The position numbers and the translations under genes are program-made. The notes under the pieces are model-generated. The model had not been told where the DNA came from and ran no database searches. It was given only the letters and a program-made list of their open reading frames with translations. 7,505 nucleotides of DNA from an uncultured Dokdonia sp. GTDB lineage: Bacteria > Bacteroidota > Bacteroidia > Flavobacteriales > Flavobacteriaceae. The stretch covers positions 1-7,505 of the forward strand of contig CAKZKZ010000462.1 of assembly GCA_937124495.1 (NCBI GenBank), given 5' to 3'. Shown piece after piece: positions 1 to 6,151 of the stretch; position 1 is the stretch's first letter, and the number at the start of each line of letters is the position of its first letter.

Positions 1-1
1 T

Positions 2-181
2 GTTAGTGATAACGTCGAAGATATTAAAACTATCCAGTCTTGGTTTGTGGGCTCCGATCTTGAGGGGGCTGTTAATAAGGTTCGTGAGTTAGAAAATAGA
101 TTTGCGGAAATAAAAAGTGCTCTGTCAACTTCAAAAAAAGAGCTAGGGAAAGTGATGAGAGGTGGAAGTGGATTTAAGTAA
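2..181 (+). CDS. 3' end of an unidentified gene, coiled-coil-like C-terminal tail
   Basis: This open frame enters from the left edge and runs 59 codons to a TAA at 179-181. The visible tail contains a helical, charged stretch (about VRELENRFAEIKSALSTSKK) compatible with a coiled coil, and ends in a short Gly/Ser/Lys tail (RGGSGFK). No domain can be recognised from so short a piece. The other two forward frames are closed by stops in the first part of this region, which supports it as the coding frame. It ends 10 bases before the ATG of the next gene, so it is probably the upstream member of the same operon. The product and its true start lie outside the window. Confidence 0.6.
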   Translation, partial: VSDNVEDIKTIQSWFVGSDLEGAVNKVRELENRFAEIKSALSTSKKELGKVMRGGSGFK

Positions 182-191
182 CTTAAAAAAG

Positions 192-587
192 ATGTGGGCA
201 CCCAAAATTAAGCGTAAAAGCTTAACTAGTGGAAGTTATGATGAAGTTATTAGTTTTTGTGAAAGATATATCGAGTTTTTGGATGAAAAAGATAGCGATA
301 GCGACCTTATAAAAAAGCACTATGCAACGATTCTTGAAAAGCAAGCGATTCAATATTTACACAAAGAAGAAAAGGATATTTCACTAGAATTACTTAAAGA
401 AGCACAACAACATGTAGGCAAAGGCAAACAACCTATTACAGACCAGTTATTAAACTGGTTACAAAGAGGTTTTTTAGTGACAAAGAAGCAACTCTCGGCA
501 CTACAGAAAAAACACCAATACTTTATTGTAAGAGCAGATGTAGTCAATCCAAAAATTGCTCTTGAACTCCCAGCAGTTATTTCATAA
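192..587 (+). CDS. Small helical hypothetical protein
   Basis: The product is 131 residues if it starts at the ATG at 192, and I do not recognise the family. It is hydrophilic and probably mostly helical. Residues about 15-55 and 60-100 look like helix-turn-helix pairs of the TPR or other alpha-solenoid type, but no clear 34-residue repeat can be read. The last 25 residues (around YFIVRADVVNPKIALELPAVIS) look like beta strand. There is no signal peptide or membrane segment. The frame is also open back to a GTG at 162, which would add 10 residues and overlap the upstream gene by 20 bases. I prefer the ATG because an A-rich leader (TTAAAAAAG) precedes it, whereas the purine-rich stretch before the GTG directly abuts that codon. 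The next gene begins 20 bases downstream, so it is probably co-transcribed with the paralog cluster. Its role is unknown; an adaptor function is only a guess. Confidence 0.72.
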   Translation: MWAPKIKRKSLTSGSYDEVISFCERYIEFLDEKDSDSDLIKKHYATILEKQAIQYLHKEEKDISLELLKEAQQHVGKGKQPITDQLLNWLQRGFLVTKKQLSALQKKHQYFIVRADVVNPKIALELPAVIS

Positions 588-592
588 TTATT

Positions 593-604
593 AAAAAAAC
601 AAAA
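593..604 (+). promoter_or_regulatory. A-rich translation leader before the 608 start
   Basis: The short gap after the previous stop contains seven A, a C and four A, ending three bases before the ATG at 608. There is no Shine-Dalgarno-like GGAGG. A-rich leaders of this type are typical of translation initiation in Bacteroidota, and this supports 608 as the start. A similar leader occurs before 2922. Confidence 0.5.
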
Positions 605-607
605 CAC

Positions 608-2410
608 ATGAGTTACACAGAAGATATTACGAATGGAGCAAGCATCTTACAACAAGTAGATGTTACTGATATTATTACCTCACTCGCTCTAGGAATTGCA
701 GCAGCACAAGAAAAGTTGGATGATAATTCTATCAAACAATTGACCAAGCTTTCTGAAACCGAAGTCGGTGACAAATCCTTATTAGAACTTGGATTTACAC
801 CTGCCTTTTATTCTTTTGATTATGCAGATGTAAGTGCCTCTATCAGTTTACGAATGGCATTAAAAAAATCGGATGAATTTGGAGCAAAACTAAGCGCTGA
901 TTATAAAAGTAACGCCGACTTTGATAAAAACTTCTTTAATAAGTTAGAGAACAATAAGAAAAAGGAAACTAGAAAAGAATTTAAGTCTGTCAAGGATATT
1001 TCGCTTAAAGCGAAAGTAACAAGCAACTTGACCCTTAATTCAGATTCATATAATATGCATCAAGAAGACGGTGCTATTTCTAAAGTAGAGCATTTTGGAG
1101 AAAACGTACGTACCAATAATCAAGAATATCGTGTCGTTAAAGAAATAGAAGAAGCAAAAGAAGTTGTCAACCAATCTTCTTCTGGAGTCATTATACGTAA
1201 GTCAGGGCCATATGTAACTGTTTATATTCCCGAAACACCTACTACCTCATTTGGGCTTCTTAAATTAGATGCCACCTACCCAGCAACGAGCTCAAGTGGA
1301 ATCACAATTGAATTAAGCTCTGCAGTTAATTTTAAAAAATACGGAACCTTTAACACCACGTTTAATAGAGCAAAAACGGCAAATACAGGAACTGTATACG
1401 GGATTACAGAATCAGGCTTTACAACAGATGGAGCGACATTTGTAAAACCTAAGGTTTATTTTGGATGGGATCTAGACGCTTTTGATCCTTTGTATAATGA
1501 AGGAAGTGTCTCTAATGCAACTCCAGAGTTAGCACTATACTTAAAAACCATAAAGTATATACTACAAAAAGATCCTGATTCAAAAATCAATGTCAAAGGA
1601 TATACAGACGGAAGCGGTAAAAAAGATTATAATAAAGACCTTAGTAAACGAAGAGTTGAAGCTGTAAAAGAATATATTTTTGGAAAAGTAAGTGATGATG
1701 TTTCAGAAGCCAGAATTAAAACAGCGCTTTATGAAGGAGAATCTCTAGCAACTAATGAAGATAAAGACGAAACATTACGATATGTCTCTATAGAAGTCAT
1801 TTCTGATAATGATTATATTTTCTTCCAAGGTGGTCTTATTGATGCTGATGATGCCACACCCAATGTAGCTTCTACAGATGCTAATAAATTCATTGTTTTA
1901 GAAGATACAACGGCAGTTACACCTCCTACAATTATCAAATTTACCTACGGAGGTGAAGAAGTGATTATTAAAGAATCTGCTGTAGACGAAACTTCAAAAC
2001 TTAGCAGCAAAAGTTTAATACACGGTTTTCATCATGAGAAAGTAGGCGAAGTAAGCTACTTATTACATGAAGAATCTGTAGTCACCTATTCTGTATTTAA
2101 TAGTGAGTCTGAAGAACTAGATGTCACTGTAGATGGTGTTGCCTCTGCCGATCTGGATAAAAGCACGACCAAAGTATTTGTAAGTGATACAGAGACTTCC
2201 AAAACACGTTTAAATACGTCATCAAAAGATGTAGATGGTAACAGAACATTTGCTGTAAGTGGTAGTATTGATTTTAGAACCTCAAGACAATTTGATATGT
2301 CTGTAGAAGGAAATGCAGCACTAGCAGCCCGTATGAAATCGGTCCCTGCGCCACAAGAGTTTCTTGATTATATCAGTCAGGTATTAACAGATTCTAATAG
2401 CGTTTCATAA
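608..2410 (+). CDS. OmpA-like domain protein built into the LGFTPxFY-module family
   Basis: A 600-residue protein. Residues 17-45 form the family helix (VDVTDIITSLALGIAAAQEKLDDNSI). Residues 57-82 form the strand block (SLLELGFTPAFYSF, then a beta strand). Residues about 549-592 hold the C-terminal block (RQFDMSVEG, VPAP, final helix). Between these lies a large insertion. Its best-defined part is an OmpA C-terminal-like domain at about 282-398, with GYTDGSGKKDYNKDLSKRR. Asp334 and Arg349 are spaced like the Asp/Arg pair that contacts diaminopimelate in OmpA-family domains. The usual GR..NRRVE ending is degenerate (ETLRYVSIEV). Residues 90-280 and 400-548 are beta-rich and unrecognised. OmpA domains normally follow a signal peptide or lipobox; here the N-terminus is a soluble-looking family helix and no export signal is seen. 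The stop overlaps the next ATG by one base (TAATG), suggesting translational coupling. The domain call is strong; the cellular role is unknown. Confidence 0.9.
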   Translation: MSYTEDITNGASILQQVDVTDIITSLALGIAAAQEKLDDNSIKQLTKLSETEVGDKSLLELGFTPAFYSFDYADVSASISLRMALKKSDEFGAKLSADYKSNADFDKNFFNKLENNKKKETRKEFKSVKDISLKAKVTSNLTLNSDSYNMHQEDGAISKVEHFGENVRTNNQEYRVVKEIEEAKEVVNQSSSGVIIRKSGPYVTVYIPETPTTSFGLLKLDATYPATSSSGITIELSSAVNFKKYGTFNTTFNRAKTANTGTVYGITESGFTTDGATFVKPKVYFGWDLDAFDPLYNEGSVSNATPELALYLKTIKYILQKDPDSKINVKGYTDGSGKKDYNKDLSKRRVEAVKEYIFGKVSDDVSEARIKTALYEGESLATNEDKDETLRYVSIEVISDNDYIFFQGGLIDADDATPNVASTDANKFIVLEDTTAVTPPTIIKFTYGGEEVIIKESAVDETSKLSSKSLIHGFHHEKVGEVSYLLHEESVVTYSVFNSESEELDVTVDGVASADLDKSTTKVFVSDTETSKTRLNTSSKDVDGNRTFAVSGSIDFRTSRQFDMSVEGNAALAARMKSVPAPQEFLDYISQVLTDSNSVS

Positions 2411-2886
2411 TGTCTGTAGGAGCCGAAATTTCTAGAACGCTTGTTAATGCACCATTGCCGCAACTCATTGAGCAATTAGGGGTCTCTATAGCAAATGCAC
2501 AAGCAGCACTAGACAAAAACTCTATACAACTTGCGAATGCCATGAGTGCAGATGAGGTAACCGTAGGAAATAAGAAATATAGTCTGATTGCCTTAGGGTT
2601 TGCACCTACCTTTTATCAATTTACAGAAGCCACCGTAGAAGTAAAACTAGAATTCTCATTATCAGAATCAGAATCTTTTAGTGTGGGTGGTAGTATAGGG
2701 GGGAGTTCTTCTTCGAAGGATGGAGAAAAAAAACAAACCATGTTCAGTGCAAGTCTTACAGCCAGTTATGCCAGAAAGTTTGAAATGAGTGCAGAAGGAG
2801 CTTCATCTATTGCTGCGCGTATTGTTTCATTACCAGCGCCAGAAATATATCATGAGCTCTTAAAAGAACTCGCAGCAAATACATAA
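2410..2886 (+). CDS. Minimal LGFTPxFY-module protein, Ser/Gly-rich linker
   Basis: A 158-residue protein that is close to the bare family module. Residues 8-45 are the amphipathic helix (LVNAPLPQLIEQLGVSIANA, then QAALDKNSI). Residues 58-84 are the strand block (SLIALGFAPTFYQF, TVEVKLEF). Residues 86-109 are a Ser/Gly-rich, charged linker likely to be flexible. Residues 112-155 hold the C-terminal block (SASLTASYARKFEMSAEGAS, LPAPEIYHELLKEL). There is no signal peptide, membrane segment or catalytic motif. The ATG overlaps the stop of the OmpA-domain gene by one base, so synthesis of the two proteins is probably coupled. The layout of N-terminal helix, strand, variable part, strand and final helix resembles my recollection of DUF2589-like proteins, but this is not a demonstrated match. 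A structural subunit is a reasonable inference. Confidence 0.87.
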   Translation: MSVGAEISRTLVNAPLPQLIEQLGVSIANAQAALDKNSIQLANAMSADEVTVGNKKYSLIALGFAPTFYQFTEATVEVKLEFSLSESESFSVGGSIGGSSSSKDGEKKQTMFSASLTASYARKFEMSAEGASSIAARIVSLPAPEIYHELLKELAANT

Positions 2887-2908
2887 CTATTTATATACAC
2901 TAATATTT

Positions 2909-2919
2909 AAAAACAAAAA
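2909..2919 (+). promoter_or_regulatory. A-rich translation leader before the 2922 start
   Basis: Five A, a C and five A end two bases before the ATG at 2922, with no Shine-Dalgarno motif. The 35-base gap in which it lies is the longest in the cluster and contains no hairpin, no T-tract terminator and no convincing flavobacterial promoter. It supports the chosen start and continued read-through transcription. Confidence 0.45.
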
Positions 2920-2921
2920 TC

Positions 2922-3803
2922 ATGTTTAATAACAATCCACGCATAGGTCAAGAGATTCTTGATGTCCCAATGGGAGATATGATACGCCAAATGGCGTTTG
3001 CGATCGCCGAAGGTCAAATGGCTCTCGATGAAAACTCTATTGAAGTTGCAGAAATGATGGGAGGTTTAAAAACCATCACAAAAGAAATTAACGGAGAAGA
3101 GGTCGTTACTTTTGAAGACAGTAGAGTCTTCTTTGGAAAAGAAAGAGTTTCTATCTCAGATGCCGTGACTATTTATAACACCACGACAGATGATAGTATT
3201 AAAAGTCAAATATATAGACCTAAATATATAGAAACAACTGATAGTCCAACTCATAAATTAAATACGACTAGTGGTCTTTATGAGGTTGCTTCTGCTAGCC
3301 AAACGCACAAACTAAATACAGATCCGTACAATATAGATACTTTTAGATATGTAATAGAAGAGGCAGGTGGTGTTTATAGCATAGATGACACAAACATAGA
3401 GCTTGTACCTTCCTCATCTCCAGCGCTGACTGAAATTATTATTCCAAGTCGTGTTTCCTTATTAGAATTAGGGTTTACACCTACTTTTTATCAGTTCATC
3501 GATAATATTATTGAAGTTAAGGTATCTATCAAATTTACAAGAGAAGGTTCCTCTAGTGTAAGTGTAAAAAGAGACAGCAAGACAAGAAGTGCTTCTATCG
3601 GATTTAGTAGAGGGCGCGTGCGTGCTAGACGTAATGTAACAACTTCACAAGTAAACGCTAACTACTCTCAAAAGTTCAGTTATTCGGCAGAAGGATCAAG
3701 TTTACTGCGTACCAAACTTGTACCTATCCCGCCACCAGCATTATTGGAAGAGCGTATCCAGCAACAAATGGAAATCTCTAGATTAGAAGCCAATAAAGCT
3801 TAA
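2922..3803 (+). CDS. LGFTPxFY-module protein with a linker between helix and strand
   Basis: A 293-residue paralog. Residues 8-48 are the family helix (IGQEILDVPMGDMIRQMAFA, then IAEGQMALDENSIEVAEMM). Residues 178-205 are the strand block (VSLLELGFTPTFYQF, IIEVKVSIKF). Residues 245-285 are the C-terminal block (NYSQKFSYSAEGSSLLRTKL, IPPP, final helix). About 130 unrecognised residues (49-177) separate helix from strand. They contain a duplicated THKLNT (110-115 and 128-133) and a Ser/Pro-rich stretch near 164. Residues 206-240 are Ser/Arg-rich and strongly basic (for example RGRVRARRN), unlike the acidic or neutral equivalent regions of the siblings, so contact with nucleic acid or an acidic partner is possible but unproven. 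No export signal is visible. It is flanked on both sides by paralogs, and only 5 bases separate it from the next gene. Confidence 0.87.
   Translation: MFNNNPRIGQEILDVPMGDMIRQMAFAIAEGQMALDENSIEVAEMMGGLKTITKEINGEEVVTFEDSRVFFGKERVSISDAVTIYNTTTDDSIKSQIYRPKYIETTDSPTHKLNTTSGLYEVASASQTHKLNTDPYNIDTFRYVIEEAGGVYSIDDTNIELVPSSSPALTEIIIPSRVSLLELGFTPTFYQFIDNIIEVKVSIKFTREGSSSVSVKRDSKTRSASIGFSRGRVRARRNVTTSQVNANYSQKFSYSAEGSSLLRTKLVPIPPPALLEERIQQQMEISRLEANKA
3249..3320 (+). repeat. Duplicated THKLNT motif inside the 2922-3803 gene
   Basis: Within the linker of the 293-residue protein, THKLNT occurs at residues 110-115 and again at 128-133, 18 residues apart. The DNA copies differ at several third-codon positions (ACTCATAAATTAAATACG versus ACGCACAAACTAAATACA). 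The identity is therefore maintained at the protein level and the duplication is not fresh. The function is unknown. Confidence 0.5.
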
Positions 3804-3808
3804 AAGGT

Positions 3809-4309
3809 ATGGCAAATATCACAAGAGAATTAATGAATGCACCCCTTCCCGAGATGGTAAAGAATCTCGGGACAGGTATTGCAGAAGCACAATATGCATT
3901 AGACAAGGTCTCTATTAAGATTGCCCAAATGATGTCGGGCTTTAAAGAAGATAAAAACGGTGTTTTAGTGCAAGACCCAGATTCGTTAATAAAATTAAAA
4001 GAAGGAGAGCCAGGTTACAGTTTGTTAGCATTAGGATTTACACCTACTTTTTATCAATATGTAGACACACTCATGGAGATTAAAACGTCTTTTTCTATGA
4101 CACAATCCAGAGAGATTGGCGTTTCTGCTTCTGTTGGCGTAAAGGCATTTATGGTCACCGCGTCTGTATCGGCAAGTTATTCTCAAAAGTATCAATACTC
4201 AGCAGAAGGAAGCTCACTTATACGCACAAAACTCGTGACAGTACCTTCTCCTCCTATTTTTGAAGAACGACTTAAAGAACTTTTACGTAACGAACCACAA
4301 CCTTCATAA
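3809..4309 (+). CDS. Minimal LGFTPxFY-module protein
   Basis: A 166-residue paralog, closest by eye to the 293-residue neighbour in its C-terminal block. Residues 4-43 are the family helix (ITRELMNAPLPEMVKNLGTG, then IAEAQYALDKVSIKIAQMM). Residues 44-68 are a short polar linker. Residues 70-97 are the strand block (YSLLALGFTPTFYQY, MEIKTSFSM). Residues 105-125 are an alternating hydrophobic/small-residue strand region (VSASVGVKAFMVTASVSASY). Residues 124-160 are the C-terminal block (YSQKYQYSAEGSSLIRTKLV, PSPP, then helix FEERLKELL). There is no signal peptide or enzyme motif. The start follows the previous stop by 5 bases with TAAAAGGT upstream, a weak Shine-Dalgarno-like context. The function is unknown; given four tandem family members, a subunit of a hetero-oligomeric structure is the leading guess. 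Confidence 0.87.
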   Translation: MANITRELMNAPLPEMVKNLGTGIAEAQYALDKVSIKIAQMMSGFKEDKNGVLVQDPDSLIKLKEGEPGYSLLALGFTPTFYQYVDTLMEIKTSFSMTQSREIGVSASVGVKAFMVTASVSASYSQKYQYSAEGSSLIRTKLVTVPSPPIFEERLKELLRNEPQPS

Positions 4310-4313
4310 TCGC

Positions 4314-5423
4314 ATGGCAAAAAAGTGGACTTCATTCTTAAAACCAGATACAACGCCTGATAAAAAAAAGGAGGTATCTCAAGATATAGATCTATCATCA
4401 ATTCTTGAAGACAATGAAGATATTCAACAGCTTCTTCAAGAAAAGAAAGCATTAGAAGAAGCACTTAAAAATACGCCTGGCACAAAAAAGGAAGGTGAAG
4501 GTGATCCACGCTTTCGCGAAAGCGAAATTACCCCGATCACCACTAAAAAAAAGTTAGAAAAAAAATGGTCACAGAATCGTGAAGAACTTCTCAAAAAGAA
4601 AAAAGAGAAAGAGAAACAAAAGGATCTGTGGGAGAAAAAGAGAAACTTAAAAAAGGCCAAACTTTCTGAAAAAACGAAAAAAAAGGAACCGCTAAAGATT
4701 CGTTCCAAGAAGAAAAAAAAAGAAGCGCCTTTACGAAAGAAGAAAGAAACCCCGGCACCTCCTAAACGACGTGTTCATAAAAAAACAAGTCAAAAGGAAA
4801 TTGAAGATTGGCTCAAACAACGTCTCAAAAAAGGAGTTGAAGAGTCTGCCATAAAGAAAGAAGCAGAAGCATGGCTACAAAAACAAGAAAAAGTACTTGA
4901 TTCCTCAAAAGAGCAACTCATCCAGAAAAAGAAAGAAGCTCAAAATTGGATAGAAAAGCAAGAGAAGATTAAAGAAAAAGCACTGGAGAGTTTAAAAAAT
5001 AAACAGCTAGAAAATAGTATTCCTGAAAAACTTAAAAAACCAGTAGATACCGTTTACGCATACTTAGATCAAAAAAAGAAGAAAAAACCAACGCTGAAAG
5101 ATTTAAGTACCAATTTTCAAAGAGTATACAAGAAAAAACAAGACGTTTTAAAAAACCCAAACCTAGAAAAAAGCTGGGAAGAACTACTTGATAAGAGACG
5201 AGAAGTGGTCTCACAAAGTAAAAAGAGCAAAAAAGAGATAGATCAAAAGATGAAAATTGTTACCACAGTAGCAAAAGACATTTGGGAAAAACGAGACCTT
5301 CTCAAGAAAGAACGAATTCAGGAAGCATTAGCAGAAAAAAAAGAACTTTTACGAGCAGAAGCAAAAAAGCAGGCGAAAGCCCAAGAACGTAAACAAAAGA
5401 AAAAAGACGATCGTTTTTCTTAA
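4314..5423 (+). CDS. Extremely lysine-rich, probable coiled-coil protein
   Basis: A 369-residue protein; by hand count about 96 residues are lysine (roughly a quarter), with many Glu and few hydrophobic residues. The first 60 residues are less basic and include an acidic patch (SSILEDNEDIQQLLQEKKAL). Residues 78-158 are dominated by Lys runs, with a Pro-containing basic segment near 137-155. Residues 160-230 contain three imperfect copies of a KE(I/A)(E/Q).W(L/I) helical repeat. The rest is long charged helix ending in a basic tail. There is no enzyme domain, signal peptide or membrane segment. An upstream TTG at 4260 keeps the frame open but would overlap the preceding gene by 50 bases. The ATG at 4314, four bases after that gene's stop, is the better start. 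The composition suits an extended scaffold or a protein binding polyanions (nucleic acid, acidic partners). It is unlike its neighbours but sits inside the paralog operon. Confidence 0.85.
   Translation: MAKKWTSFLKPDTTPDKKKEVSQDIDLSSILEDNEDIQQLLQEKKALEEALKNTPGTKKEGEGDPRFRESEITPITTKKKLEKKWSQNREELLKKKKEKEKQKDLWEKKRNLKKAKLSEKTKKKEPLKIRSKKKKKEAPLRKKKETPAPPKRRVHKKTSQKEIEDWLKQRLKKGVEESAIKKEAEAWLQKQEKVLDSSKEQLIQKKKEAQNWIEKQEKIKEKALESLKNKQLENSIPEKLKKPVDTVYAYLDQKKKKKPTLKDLSTNFQRVYKKKQDVLKNPNLEKSWEELLDKRREVVSQSKKSKKEIDQKMKIVTTVAKDIWEKRDLLKKERIQEALAEKKELLRAEAKKQAKAQERKQKKKDDRFS
4509..4524. repeat. 16-bp perfect GC-rich palindrome inside a coding region
   Basis: CGCTTTCGCGAAAGCG is its own reverse complement. 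It falls in frame within the lysine-rich gene and encodes RFRES (residues 66-70, in a DPRFRESEI context). It stands out in an A-rich gene where CG dinucleotides are rare. I recall this type of palindrome as recurrent in some marine flavobacterial genomes, including inside genes, comparable to the highly iterated palindromes of cyanobacteria. Within this window it occurs once. Confidence 0.6.
4794..5003 (+). repeat. Three imperfect 21-25-residue coding repeats with a conserved Trp
   Basis: In the lysine-rich protein, KEIEDWLKQR (from residue 161), KEAEAWLQKQEK (from 182) and KEAQNWIEKQEK (from 207) recur at spacings of 21 and 25 residues, each followed by a charged helical segment. The central Trp and the leading Lys-Glu are kept in all three. 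The DNA copies are diverged, so the repeat is maintained at the protein level. Confidence 0.55.
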
Positions 5424-5434
5424 TATAAACAACC

Positions 5435-6139
5435 ATGGATAATCAAGCATCTAGCGCATTAACACTCAAAGAAATCCTTTTAGGAATTACAGACAGTCTT
5501 AATCAAGCACAACATAAACTGCGTAATATGGCCCCCTATGATGAATACGGGAGACCTAATACTATGTATCAAATTCCGTATTTAGATTTTAACTTACAAG
5601 TGACTTCTGAGTTTGAAAGCATACCACAAACAACAGCACCATTAACAGAATCAGTCATAAATCCTAGAGCACTACCGCAAAAACAAGCGATGTTTTTTAG
5701 GCCTGCAAAACCTAAAAGTCAATCAAGTAATACATCCACCGAAGTCGTCAGTACCATAAGCGGTCGTTTTATCGCAACAATACCTAATGAAGGGGTTCCT
5801 CAAATTATTTTAAGATGTAATTACCAAACGCCCGTACTTGCTCCTAGTGGTACTGTTTATGAAGTCCCGCTTGAAGTTGTTATAGAAAATGCTGCCGGAG
5901 AAAAGATGTCTGGAATGCGTGTAGAATACAACTTTAATGAAGACAAAACAACATTAATAAATGGTGTTGCAGTAACAACACCTCCTACATTTGATACGCA
6001 AGAGATGCTTACCGATGGAAATGGTATCGCTCTAAATACTGTGTATCTAGACGCTGTAGATTACAACAGTGGCAAAACATTATTTTTTGATATAAACGCT
6101 GGGACTATTTTAAAGAAAATTTCTATCAGTAAACTATAA
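5435..6139 (+). CDS. Ig-like (Big-1-type) domain protein with an N-terminal helix-strand module
   Basis: A 234-residue protein. Residues 8-30 form a helix (ALTLKEILLGITDSLNQAQH) and residues 45-61 a strand (YQIPYLDFNLQVTSEFE), repeating in short form the helix-with-AQ then aromatic strand order of the upstream paralogs. Residues 62-107 are a Pro/Ser/Thr/Gln-rich linker. Residues about 108-232 are beta-rich. They contain a pattern seen in Big-1/invasin-like Ig domains: a strand (YEVPLEVVIENAAGEKMSGM), then VEYNF, then a turn with TDGNGIALNTVYLDA and a closing strand. Such domains are usually adhesive, structural or stalk-forming, and usually exported. No signal peptide is seen here. The gene starts 11 bases after the lysine-rich gene and ends 12 bases before the next. 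The start context (ATAAACAACC) is A-rich without a Shine-Dalgarno site. The fold assignment is moderate; the role is inferred. Confidence 0.82.
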   Translation: MDNQASSALTLKEILLGITDSLNQAQHKLRNMAPYDEYGRPNTMYQIPYLDFNLQVTSEFESIPQTTAPLTESVINPRALPQKQAMFFRPAKPKSQSSNTSTEVVSTISGRFIATIPNEGVPQIILRCNYQTPVLAPSGTVYEVPLEVVIENAAGEKMSGMRVEYNFNEDKTTLINGVAVTTPPTFDTQEMLTDGNGIALNTVYLDAVDYNSGKTLFFDINAGTILKKISISKL

Positions 6140-6151
6140 TCTTATCAAGAC

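Noticed and set aside
97..104. TAGATTTG, a match to the flavobacterial -7 box TAnnTTTG
   Set aside because: It lies inside the upstream coding region and no convincing TTG -33 element is seen at the right distance. A single short match is expected by chance in this base composition.
162..191. GTG start at 162 for the small helical protein
   Set aside because: It is possible, but it overlaps the upstream gene and the purine-rich stretch abuts the codon with no spacing. The ATG at 192 has a typical A-rich leader.
350..607. Minus-strand open frame opposite the small helical gene
   Set aside because: It has a Cys/Phe-rich composition typical of an antisense shadow and there is no independent support.
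1000..1014. Inverted repeat TTCGCTTAAAGCGAA inside the 608-2410 gene
   Set aside because: It has seven-base arms around a single base, within codons for a normal strand (ISLKAKV), no T-tract, and differs from the 16-bp palindrome. It is probably chance.
4260..4313. N-terminal extension of the lysine-rich gene from a TTG at 4260
   Set aside because: It would overlap the preceding paralog by 50 bases with a rare start codon. The ATG at 4314 lies 4 bases after that gene's stop and fits the spacing seen across the cluster.
4192..4708. Minus-strand open frames opposite the 3809 and lysine-rich genes
   Set aside because: They are Phe/Ser/Leu-rich mirror images of Lys/Glu codons on the coding strand, with no family features, and they overlap well-supported genes entirely.
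608..6139. Contractile injection system or phage tail genes
   Set aside because: The OmpA/PASTA/Ig parts made this tempting, but no sheath, tube, baseplate, spike or tail ATPase motif is visible. It is kept only as one possible context to test in the flanks.
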